Source of the DNA: Lachnospiraceae bacterium
GTDB taxonomy: Bacteria > Bacillota > Clostridia > Lachnospirales > Lachnospiraceae
DNA: 13,683 nucleotides
Assembly (NCBI GenBank): GCA_017461685.1
Contig: JAFTXF010000031.1
Location: forward strand, 1-13,683
Reading direction: 5' to 3'
A program made the translations under genes and the position numbers. Below are positions 7,979 to 13,683 of this stretch, one piece after another (position 1 is the stretch's first letter; the number at the start of each line of letters is the position of its first letter). The notes below the pieces were generated by a model. The model was not told where the DNA came from, ran no database searches, and saw only the letters and a list, made by a program, of their open reading frames with translations.

Positions 7979-8920
7979 ATGAACAAGATAGTTTTTGGTG
8001 TAGATGTAGGCGGTACTACTGTGAAGCTGGGTGTGTTTACAGCAGACGGCACTGTTATTGAGAAGTGGGAGATTCCTACCAGAACAGAGGAAAGCGGCAG
8101 CCATATTCTGCCGGATGTTGCAGAAAGCATTCTGCGTAAAATCGATGAAATGGGTTATGATAAAGAGAATATTATCGGTGTAGGCATCGGTACACCGGGC
8201 CCGGTACAGCCAAATGGTGTAGTGCGCCGTGCAGTAAATCTGGGCTGGGGTTATATGAATCTGGTAGAGATTTTGGAAAATCTGGTAGGTTTACCGGTAA
8301 AAGCAGGCAATGACGCCAATGTAGCAGCCCTCGGCGAGATGTGGAAGGGCGGCGGTCAGGGCTTTTCTGATATCGTGGCAGTGACTCTTGGTACCGGCGT
8401 AGGCGGCGGCGTTATCGTACAAGGCAAGCTGGTGGCTGGTGCTACCGGTTCCGGCGGAGAAATCGGCCATATTAATGTAGAAGAAAACGAAGAAGAAGCC
8501 TGTGGCTGCGGCTGTAAGGGCTGTCTGGAGCAGTATTCCTCTGCGACAGGTGTGGTACGTCTTGCAAGAAAGCGTCTGGCAATGGATGACAAGCCGAGCA
8601 TGCTCAGAGAAGGTGAGCTTTCTGCCAGAAGCATCTGGGATGCTGTAAAGGCCGGAGATGAGGTTGCTATAGAGGTGGCTGAGAGATTCGGTCATTATCT
8701 GGGCAAGTGCCTTGCAGGAGTGGCAGCAGTGGTAAATCCGGAGGCTATTGTAGTAGGCGGCGGTATGAGTAAGGCGGGAGAGATTATGTTTGAATATATT
8801 AAACCGGCTTATCAGAGATTTTCCTTCCATGCTACTAAGGACGTACAGTTTAAGCTTGCACAGCTGGGCAATGACGCCGGTATTTACGGCGCAGCCAAAT
8901 TAGTAATCGGAGACAAATAA
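7979..8920 (+). CDS. glk: ROK-family glucokinase
   Basis: This cytoplasmic sugar kinase probably uses ATP to make glucose 6-phosphate. The N-terminal phosphate-binding motif is DVGGTT at 9-14. The catalytic aspartate is likely D112 in GNDAN. The ROK zinc site is formed by H164 (in GEIGH) and the CxCGxxGC motif C175/C177/C182, with an extra C179 inside it. At 313 residues it has normal ROK glucokinase length. The frame begins with a GTG at 7976 directly after the hprK stop, but the ATG at 7979 lies 8 bases from GAGGAGA (7964-7970) and gives the usual family N-terminus. Glucose specificity is inferred from family resemblance; another hexose or N-acetyl sugar cannot be excluded. Three bases from hprK implies translational coupling. 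Confidence 0.92.
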   Translation: MNKIVFGVDVGGTTVKLGVFTADGTVIEKWEIPTRTEESGSHILPDVAESILRKIDEMGYDKENIIGVGIGTPGPVQPNGVVRRAVNLGWGYMNLVEILENLVGLPVKAGNDANVAALGEMWKGGGQGFSDIVAVTLGTGVGGGVIVQGKLVAGATGSGGEIGHINVEENEEEACGCGCKGCLEQYSSATGVVRLARKRLAMDDKPSMLREGELSARSIWDAVKAGDEVAIEVAERFGHYLGKCLAGVAAVVNPEAIVVGGGMSKAGEIMFEYIKPAYQRFSFHATKDVQFKLAQLGNDAGIYGAAKLVIGDK

Positions 8921-8932
8921 AGGAGTTATCCC

Positions 8933-9850
8933 ATGAATTGGAAAGAGACATTACAACACGAATATGCGGATAAGCTGCGTTTGGAATGGAATGTTCCTCT
9001 TGCAAAATATACTACTTTTCACATAGGCGGGCTTGCAGAGTGTCTTATTTCTGCCAGAAGCAGCAAAGAGGTGCAGCTTGTACTGCAGTTCTGTCACAAA
9101 TATCAGGTGGAATTACATATTCTGGGCAATGGATCTAATTTACTGGTAGATGACAGAGGCATCCGGGGCATTGTACTTTATATAGGACGCAGGATGCAGG
9201 AGATTACCGTAAACGGTACACAGATTGTTGCTGATGCCGGTGCCCGCATGGCGTTGGTGGCCAGGGCAGCAGCAGAGGCAGGACTGACCGGCTTAGAGTT
9301 TTCCTTTGGCATTCCCGGTACCATTGGCGGCGGTGTGATTATGAATGCCGGCGCTTATGGTGGTGAGTTAAGTCAGGTGGTTACCAAAGTAGAGGCTTTT
9401 GATGCAGAGGGGAATTTCCACGTGTTAGAGGGCGATGCATTATGTTTTGGATACCGCAAGAGCACCTTGAAGACCCATGGCTATATTGTGACGAAGGTTT
9501 ATCTGGAGTGTAAGCCGGGTGACAAAGAGGCTATACAGCAGCTGATGGCCGATTTAGGGGCGCAGCGCAGAGGCAAGCAGCCATTGGAATATCCAAGTGC
9601 AGGCAGTACTTTTAAGCGTCCGGAGGGGTATTTTGCCGGACAGCTGATTGATCAGGCAGGGCTTAAGGGCTATACCGTAGGCGGTGCACAGGTCAGCGAA
9701 AAGCATGCAGGTTTTATTATTAATAAAGGCGGGGCCACCAGTCGGGACGTGAGGACGCTGATTGGTTATATCAAGACCGCCGTTTCCGAAAAATTTGGTG
9801 TAGAGCTGGAGCCTGAATATGTAATCTGGGATTATGACAGTCGGGCATAG
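8933..9850 (+). CDS. murB: UDP-N-acetylenolpyruvoylglucosamine reductase (MurB)
   Basis: MurB is the FAD enzyme that uses NADPH to reduce UDP-GlcNAc-enolpyruvate to UDP-MurNAc, the second committed step of peptidoglycan precursor synthesis in the cytoplasm. FAD-binding motifs are visible as LGNGSNLLV near residue 64 and GIPGTIGGG near 125. The expected catalytic trio is R175 (in FGYRKS), S225 (in SAGSTFKRP) and, near the C-terminus, E295 (in LEPEYV). The 305-residue length is usual for the Gram-positive form. AAAGGAG at 8919-8925 overlaps the glk stop codon and lies 7 bases from the ATG. It sits between glk and rapZ in a tight operon. Confidence 0.97.
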   Translation: MNWKETLQHEYADKLRLEWNVPLAKYTTFHIGGLAECLISARSSKEVQLVLQFCHKYQVELHILGNGSNLLVDDRGIRGIVLYIGRRMQEITVNGTQIVADAGARMALVARAAAEAGLTGLEFSFGIPGTIGGGVIMNAGAYGGELSQVVTKVEAFDAEGNFHVLEGDALCFGYRKSTLKTHGYIVTKVYLECKPGDKEAIQQLMADLGAQRRGKQPLEYPSAGSTFKRPEGYFAGQLIDQAGLKGYTVGGAQVSEKHAGFIINKGGATSRDVRTLIGYIKTAVSEKFGVELEPEYVIWDYDSRA

Positions 9851-9861
9851 ATGAGGGACTT

Positions 9862-10725
9862 ATGAGGTTTGTAGTAGTAACAGGAATGAGCGGCGGCGGT
9901 AAGACCACGGCCATGAAGATGTTAGAGGATGCAGGGTATTATTGTGTAGACAATCTGCCGATTTCTCTATTGGGCAAATTTGTGGAATTAATGGTGACGC
10001 CTACCGGCGAGGTGACCAAAGTAGCTTTGGGAATTGATGTCAGGGCAGGACAGGATATTCGTAATGCTGCAGCGGTTCTGACTGAGCTAAAGCGTGAAGG
10101 GCATGAATGCGAGATACTGTTTATGGATGCTGCTGATCATGTTTTGTTAAAACGCTACAAAGAGACAAGACGCGTCCATCCCATGGCGCCGAATGAGCGC
10201 ATTGAGGAGGGCATTACCAGAGAACGGGAGATGCTTACGGACATATATAAGCAGGCTGATTATATCATCGATACCTCTTCCCTGCTTACCCGTGAATTAA
10301 AGGAAGAGCTGGACCGCATTTTTGTGCAGAATGAGGGCGGTCACAAGCTGATTGTGACGGTTTTATCCTTTGGCTTTAAAAACGGTATTCCGGCAGATGC
10401 AGACCTGGTTTTTGATGTACGGTTTTTGCCAAATCCATTTTATATTGATGAATTAAAGCAGCAGACCGGCAATGATAAGCCGGTGCAGGATTATGTGATG
10501 AGTTTTCCGGAGGCAGGGCAGTTTTTGGATAAACTTACCGATATGCTGGAGTTTTTGGTGCCCAATTATATTAAAGAAGGTAAATACAGACTGGTATTAG
10601 GCATAGGCTGCACGGGCGGCAAGCACCGCAGTGTAACCTTGGCCAATGCCATTTACCGGAAGTTAAAAGAACTAGACATCTGCGGTGTCACCGTGCAGCA
10701 TCGGGATGTGATTATAGGAAAGTAA
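9862..10725 (+). CDS. rapZ: RapZ/YvcJ family nucleotide-binding protein
   Basis: This is a P-loop protein of the RapZ (YvcJ) family. In Escherichia coli RapZ is an RNA-binding adaptor controlling glucosamine-6-phosphate synthase through small RNAs; the Bacillus relative YvcJ hydrolyses nucleotides, and its exact role in Clostridia is not settled. Walker A is GMSGGGKT at 8-15, a candidate Walker B aspartate is D59 in GIDVRAG, and the highly conserved C-terminal motif GCTGGKHRS lies at 249-257. The 287-residue length is standard. GAGGGA at 9853-9858 precedes the ATG, 11 bases after murB ends. The usual partner gene yvcK does not follow; whiA comes next. Confidence 0.95.
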   Translation: MRFVVVTGMSGGGKTTAMKMLEDAGYYCVDNLPISLLGKFVELMVTPTGEVTKVALGIDVRAGQDIRNAAAVLTELKREGHECEILFMDAADHVLLKRYKETRRVHPMAPNERIEEGITREREMLTDIYKQADYIIDTSSLLTRELKEELDRIFVQNEGGHKLIVTVLSFGFKNGIPADADLVFDVRFLPNPFYIDELKQQTGNDKPVQDYVMSFPEAGQFLDKLTDMLEFLVPNYIKEGKYRLVLGIGCTGGKHRSVTLANAIYRKLKELDICGVTVQHRDVIIGK

Positions 10726-10735
10726 GGAGTGTGTT

Positions 10736-11626
10736 ATGTCCTTCTCGGCAAAAGTAAAAGCAGAGCTGGCAGGAATACTGGGCAATCACAAGCATTGCCG
10801 CAAAGCAGAATTGGCAGGCATGTTTCAATATGGAGGGCAAATTGGCAGAGTAGAAAGTGACTGCTATACGGTAGGATTTCATACTGAGAATGCAGAAGTT
10901 TCAAAAAAAGGCTTTACATTATTGAGAAAAACCTTTAATATAGACTTCGGTAAAAATTTATCAGAGCAGCAGTTGTTTGAATTTCTGAATGGGATGGAAG
11001 CTATAGAGCAGGAAAGTCTGGACAGCATCACTAATCGCGTTTGCTGTAAACGTGCTTTTATCAGAGGGGTATTTTTGGCAGTGGGCTCCATCAGCGACCC
11101 GGAGAAAGGGTATCATGTGGAGTTTGTGTGTGAGGAGGAAGAGCAGGCTGAATTACTGCAGAAGCTTTTGAACTCCTTTGACATGGATGCCAGGATTTTG
11201 GAGCGCAAGCAGCATTTCGTGGTTTACATGAAGGAAGGTTCTGCGATTGTAGATTTGCTCAATGTGATGGAAGCGCATGTGGCTCTGATGGAATTGGAGA
11301 ATCTTCGTATTATCAAAGAGATGCGTAATTCTGTGAATCGCAGGGTCAATTGTGAGACTGCCAATATCAACAAGACAGTCAATGCTGCAGCGAAACAGGC
11401 AGAGGATATCAGGTATATCGAGGAGCATAAAGGGCTGGCAAGCTTGCCGGATATGCTTTATGAGATGGCCCGTGTACGGCTGGAGTATCCTGAGGCGACT
11501 TTAAAGGAATTGGGTGAGCTGTTGGTTCCACCGGTGGGGAAATCCGGCGTGAACCATAGACTGCGCAAGATAAGTGAATACGCAGAAAAGCTCCGGGAAA
11601 AGGAGCCTGCAAGGCTGGATGAGTAA
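10736..11626 (+). CDS. whiA: DNA-binding protein WhiA
   Basis: WhiA is a DNA-binding protein found across Gram-positives. It controls sporulation septation in Streptomyces and affects division and chromosome segregation in Bacillus. The N-terminus MSFSAKVKAEL is typical. The first two thirds correspond to the degenerate LAGLIDADG-like domain, and the C-terminus (about 240-290) holds the helix-turn-helix, including a stretch around KELGELLVPPVGKSGVNHRL. The 296-residue length is about normal. AAGGAG at 10724-10729 overlaps the rapZ stop, 6 bases from the ATG. Its position between rapZ and an HPr-like gene parallels the Bacillus yvcJ-yvcK-yvcL-crh order, minus yvcK. Confidence 0.95.
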   Translation: MSFSAKVKAELAGILGNHKHCRKAELAGMFQYGGQIGRVESDCYTVGFHTENAEVSKKGFTLLRKTFNIDFGKNLSEQQLFEFLNGMEAIEQESLDSITNRVCCKRAFIRGVFLAVGSISDPEKGYHVEFVCEEEEQAELLQKLLNSFDMDARILERKQHFVVYMKEGSAIVDLLNVMEAHVALMELENLRIIKEMRNSVNRRVNCETANINKTVNAAAKQAEDIRYIEEHKGLASLPDMLYEMARVRLEYPEATLKELGELLVPPVGKSGVNHRLRKISEYAEKLREKEPARLDE

Positions 11627-11651
11627 GACGGGGAAATGATGGAGGAGTATT

Positions 11652-11906
11652 ATGATTAAAGAAACAGTAAAAATTCAAATGGATTCAGGGCTTGACATGG
11701 TTGCAATGCTTGTACAGATTGCCAACCAGTATGACAGTAAGATTTATCTGCAGGATGCAAAGCATAAATTTAATGCAAAGAGTATTATGGGTATGATGAC
11801 CTTAAGTACAGTTACCTGTGATGAAATCGAAGTAGTTGCAGAAGGAACAGATGCAGAAAAGGCAGTATGTCACATTGCACAATATTTAAGATCTGAGGCA
11901 AATTAA
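11652..11906 (+). CDS. HPr-like regulatory protein lacking the active-site histidine (Crh-like)
   Basis: This 84-residue protein has the HPr fold pattern, including the HprK recognition stretch NAKSIMG (41-47), where S44 matches Ser46 of HPr. The phosphotransfer loop, GIHARPA in Bacillus HPr, reads GLDMVAM here: the His15 position carries D15, two residues are missing, and the conserved Arg and Pro are gone. It therefore cannot act as a PTS phosphocarrier by the usual mechanism but could still be serine-phosphorylated by HprK, like Bacillus Crh, which has Gln at position 15. Location next to whiA matches crh. GGAGGAG at 11641-11647 precedes the ATG. Codon use is AT-richer than in upstream genes, like fba, which suggests high expression. 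A normal ptsH is expected elsewhere. Confidence 0.88.
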   Translation: MIKETVKIQMDSGLDMVAMLVQIANQYDSKIYLQDAKHKFNAKSIMGMMTLSTVTCDEIEVVAEGTDAEKAVCHIAQYLRSEAN

Positions 11907-11920
11907 GTGTAAAACACTTA
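11904..11920 (+). repeat. Inverted repeat between the HPr-like gene and fba
   Basis: TAAGTGT (11904-11910) and ACACTTA (11914-11920) are perfect 7-base arms around an AAA loop, beginning with the stop codon of the HPr-like gene and ending 6 bases before the fba ribosome binding site. No T-tract follows, so it is a poor terminator; it may be an mRNA-stabilising hairpin or a protein site. Confidence 0.5.
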
Positions 11921-11938
11921 TATATAAGGAGGTATATC

Positions 11939-12802
11939 ATGTTAGTTACAGCTACAAAAATGTTACAGGATGCAAAGGCTGGTCATTATGCAGTAGGTCA
12001 GTTTAACATTAACAACTTGGAGTGGACCAAGGCAATCTTAACAACTGCACAGGAATGCAATTCCCCTGTTATTCTGGGCGTAAGTGAAGGTGCCGGCAAA
12101 TATATGGGTGGCTATAATGTTGTTGTTGGTATGGTAAAGGGAATGATTAAGGACTTAAATATCACAGTTCCCGTTGCAATTCATTTAGACCACGGCAGCT
12201 ATGATGGATGCTTAAAGTGTATTGAAGCAGGCTTTACATCTATCATGTTTGACGGTTCTCATTATGACATCGAAGAAAATGTTGCAAAGACTACAGAACT
12301 CGTGAAATTAGCTCATGAAGCAGGCTTATCTATCGAAGCAGAAGTAGGTTCTATTGGCGGTGAAGAAGACGGTGTTGTTGGTGCAGGCGAATGTGCAGAT
12401 CCTGCAGAGTGCAAGCAGATTGCAGATTTGGGTGTTGACTTCCTTGCAGCAGGTATCGGTAATATTCATGGCAAATATCCTGAAAACTGGGCTGGTTTAA
12501 GCTTTGAAACCTTAGATGCTATTCAGCAGCTTACAGGTGACCTTCCATTAGTGCTTCACGGTGGTACAGGTATTCCGGAAGACATGATTAAGAAGGCCAT
12601 CAGCTTAGGTGTTGCCAAGATCAATGTAAATACAGAGTGTCAGTTATCTTTTGCTGCAGCTACCCGCGAATACATAGAAGCAGGCAAGGATTTAGCAGGC
12701 AAGGGCTTTGACCCACGTAAGCTTTTGGCTCCTGGTGCAGCAGCAATCAAGGCTACTGTAAAGGCTAAAATGGAACTTTTCGGTTCTGTAAACAAAGCAT
12801 AA
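11939..12802 (+). CDS. fba: Class II fructose-bisphosphate aldolase
   Basis: This zinc-dependent enzyme cleaves fructose 1,6-bisphosphate into dihydroxyacetone phosphate and glyceraldehyde 3-phosphate and runs in reverse in gluconeogenesis. The active-site motif HLDHGS (82-87) supplies the catalytic D84 and zinc ligand H85. E135 is in the metal-site region, and the other likely zinc ligands are H177 (in GNIHGKYP) and H207 (in LHGGTG). INVNTE lies in the C-terminal phosphate-binding part. At 287 residues it matches the short class II type of Bacillus FbaA; related tagatose-bisphosphate aldolases look similar, but the glycolytic setting favours Fba. An excellent AAGGAGGT at 11926-11933 precedes the ATG. 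Codons favour A/T-ending forms, as expected of a highly expressed gene. I find no clear promoter of its own. Confidence 0.95.
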   Translation: MLVTATKMLQDAKAGHYAVGQFNINNLEWTKAILTTAQECNSPVILGVSEGAGKYMGGYNVVVGMVKGMIKDLNITVPVAIHLDHGSYDGCLKCIEAGFTSIMFDGSHYDIEENVAKTTELVKLAHEAGLSIEAEVGSIGGEEDGVVGAGECADPAECKQIADLGVDFLAAGIGNIHGKYPENWAGLSFETLDAIQQLTGDLPLVLHGGTGIPEDMIKKAISLGVAKINVNTECQLSFAAATREYIEAGKDLAGKGFDPRKLLAPGAAAIKATVKAKMELFGSVNKA

Positions 12803-12828
12803 TTTTTGAATGTTAACAGGATAAATTA

Positions 12829-12865
12829 TAATAGCACCGTTCGGTTTTCCGAGACGGTGCTATTA
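12829..12865 (+). terminator. Strong hairpin after fba, possible terminator
   Basis: TAATAGCACCGT (12829-12840) pairs perfectly with ACGGTGCTATTA (12854-12865). The stem continues with TCGG/CCGA past a single bulged G (12853) and is closed by a TTTT loop, giving about 16 base pairs starting 27 bases after the fba stop codon. Its position suggests the end of the hprK-fba transcript, but the sequence that follows is not T-rich, so it may instead protect the 3' end or work with another factor. Confidence 0.55.
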
Positions 12866-12911
12866 ACATATAAAGTCTATAATAAAGGAGAAAATGAAAT
12901 AAAAAGGAGGA

Positions 12912-12942
12912 AGCTGAGCAAAGTTACTGCCACTGCTCAGCT
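12912..12942. repeat. 9-bp perfect inverted repeat
   Basis: AGCTGAGCA (12912-12920) and TGCTCAGCT (12934-12942) form a perfect stem around a 13-base loop. On the minus strand the stem is followed by TCCTCCTTTTTATTTC, so it could act as a backup terminator for transcription from the cyclophilin side. On the plus strand no T-tract follows. Confidence 0.5.
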
Positions 12943-13061
12943 CGTTATGAAAAAGAAATATAAACTTATTACTTATCTACAATTACATCATAAAATAAAA
13001 GTTTGAAAAAATCATGTTAGTCGATTGAACTTTTTTTAAATAAATTATGAACAAAATGTAA

Positions 13062-13097
13062 AGAGCAGATCCCTTGCAATTTGAAGGAATCTGCTCT
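13062..13097 (-). terminator. Rho-independent terminator of the cyclophilin gene
   Basis: AGAGCAGAT (13062-13070) pairs with ATCTGCTCT (13089-13097), then after one mismatch CCTT pairs with AAGG, leaving an 8-base loop. Read on the minus strand it begins about 29 bases after the stop codon and is followed by a T-rich run (TTTACATTTTGTTC), as expected of an intrinsic terminator for that strand. Confidence 0.75.
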
Positions 13098-13125
13098 ATG
13101 ATAGTTTTGGTGGTAACTATTTGAA

Positions 13126-13665
13126 TTAGAAGAAGCTGCTTTTATTCATCTTCTCAGGCTCCGGATATTCTACGCCGAAGGTTTCAACGGTCATGGAAGC
13201 AATCTGCTGGTCCTCTAAAGGACGGTCGCTGTAATCGGTGCGAACGCAGGCGATTTTGTCTACCACATCCAGGCCTTCGATAACCTGGCCGAAAGCAGCA
13301 TAGGAGCCGTCTAAGTGCGGAGAGGTCTCGTGCATAATAAAAAACTGGCTGCCGGCGGAGTTTGGTGCCATAGCGCGAGCCATGGAAAGCACGCCTTTGG
13401 TGTGCTTTAAGTCATTTTTAAAGCCGTTAGAAGCGAATTCTCCGTGAATAGTGTAGCCCGGGCCGCCCATACCGTTGCCATTAGGGCATCCGCCCTGAAT
13501 CATAAAGCCTCTGATGACACGGTGGAAAATCAAACCGTTATAGAAGCCCTGATTGATTAAAGAAATAAAATTATTTACGCTGGTAGGAGCGATTTCAGGA
13601 TAAAGCTCTGCTTTCATGACATCACCGTTGGCCATGGTGATGGTTACAATTGGATTTTGAGCCAT
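13126..13665 (-). CDS. ppiB: Peptidyl-prolyl cis-trans isomerase, cyclophilin type
   Basis: Cyclophilins speed cis-trans rotation of peptide bonds before proline and so assist protein folding. The single cyclophilin domain fills the 179-residue protein. The catalytic arginine is R49 in FHRVIRGFMIQGG (47-59), and later active-site motifs NSAGSQFFI and LDGSYAAFG are present. There is no signal peptide or membrane helix, so it should be cytoplasmic. It is read towards fba. TAAGGAGG (13680 down to 13673 on the minus strand) lies 7 bases before the ATG. The promoter is outside the window. Confidence 0.95.
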   Translation of the reverse strand: MAQNPIVTITMANGDVMKAELYPEIAPTSVNNFISLINQGFYNGLIFHRVIRGFMIQGGCPNGNGMGGPGYTIHGEFASNGFKNDLKHTKGVLSMARAMAPNSAGSQFFIMHETSPHLDGSYAAFGQVIEGLDVVDKIACVRTDYSDRPLEDQQIASMTVETFGVEYPEPEKMNKSSFF

Positions 13666-13672
13666 AATAAGT

Positions 13673-13680
13673 CCTCCTTA
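13673..13680 (-). promoter_or_regulatory. Ribosome binding site of the cyclophilin gene
   Basis: The minus strand reads TAAGGAGG followed by 7 bases and then ATG at 13665-13663. This near-perfect Shine-Dalgarno sequence fixes the start codon and suggests strong translation. Confidence 0.8.
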
Positions 13681-13683
13681 AAA

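Larger units (their letters stand above)
12803..13125. other. Convergent intergenic region between fba and the cyclophilin gene
   Basis: This AT-rich stretch of 323 bases has no recognisable gene. It holds three inverted repeats (12829-12865, 12912-12942, 13062-13097) and a lone TATAAT at 12878-12883. Two Shine-Dalgarno-like motifs occur: AAAGGAG at 12884-12890, followed only by ATG-AAA-TAA at 12894-12902, and AAGGAGG at 12904-12910, with no start codon in range. A possible 19-codon frame lies at 12947-13006. A 66-codon frame from 12806 runs through the first two hairpins and resembles nothing known. There may be an unannotated small RNA or remains of a lost gene. Confidence 0.55.

Noticed and set aside
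12806..13006. 66-codon plus-strand frame after fba
   Set aside because: It starts 4 bases after the fba stop without a ribosome site, passes through two hairpins, and resembles no family. Only its last 19 codons are kept as a weak observation.
12994..13037. Possible plus-strand terminator AAAAGTT...AACTTTTTTT
   Set aside because: The stem is only 7 A/T-rich pairs around a loop of more than 20 bases, too weak to call.
13025..13053. Possible promoter with TTGAAC as -35 in the fba-cyclophilin gap
   Set aside because: No acceptable -10 is found at 16-18 bases, and no gene lies downstream on that strand.
1..13683. Mobile elements, CRISPR arrays, tRNA or rRNA genes, phage or defence genes
   Set aside because: No transposase, spaced long repeats, tRNA-like cloverleaf or conserved rRNA segment was seen; all large frames are accounted for by housekeeping genes.

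Overview
This window looks like ordinary chromosomal housekeeping DNA from a Gram-positive anaerobe of the Clostridia, most likely Lachnospiraceae. The reasons are strong AAGGAGG-type ribosome binding sites, closely packed co-directional genes, a cobalamin-dependent methionine synthase without its reactivation domain, and the gene order hprK - ROK glucokinase - murB - rapZ - whiA - HPr-like - fba. The taxon is an inference from gene content and protein style; no database search was possible. I see no mobile element, CRISPR array, tRNA or rRNA, and no clearly new multi-gene system.

Layout: bases 1-95 hold a possible gene end and three TTTGATA direct repeats spaced exactly 11 bp apart just upstream of metH (96-2564). 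A 286-base gap (2565-2850) contains a near-consensus vegetative promoter and small repeats, followed by ftsH (2851-5064) and uvrC (5073-6938). An extended -10 promoter lies in the short gap before hprK (7022-7975). Then come glk (7979-8920), murB (8933-9850), rapZ (9862-10725), whiA (10736-11626), a Crh-like HPr paralogue (11652-11906) and class II fba (11939-12802), with gaps of only 3-32 bases, so this block is probably one transcript with possible internal starts. A convergent cyclophilin gene (13126-13665, minus strand) closes the window. The 323-base convergent gap between fba and the cyclophilin gene carries three inverted repeats and orphan translation signals.

How the genes fit together: HprK phosphorylates a serine of HPr-type proteins in response to glycolytic state. 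The small HPr-like protein in the same cluster keeps that serine site but has lost the phosphotransfer histidine loop, so it should be a regulatory output of HprK rather than a sugar-transport phosphocarrier. Glucokinase and fructose-bisphosphate aldolase are glycolytic. MurB and RapZ connect to cell-wall precursor synthesis, and WhiA is a DNA-binding cell-cycle/metabolism regulator. The cluster therefore links carbon status to envelope growth. FtsH (membrane protein quality control), UvrC (DNA repair), MetH (methionine and one-carbon metabolism) and the cyclophilin (protein folding) are general housekeeping genes.

The observations most worth a second look are the HPr-like protein with an Asp and a two-residue deletion at the His15 loop, the 11-bp-phased repeats before metH, the fba/cyclophilin intergenic region, and the absence of yvcK between rapZ and whiA.
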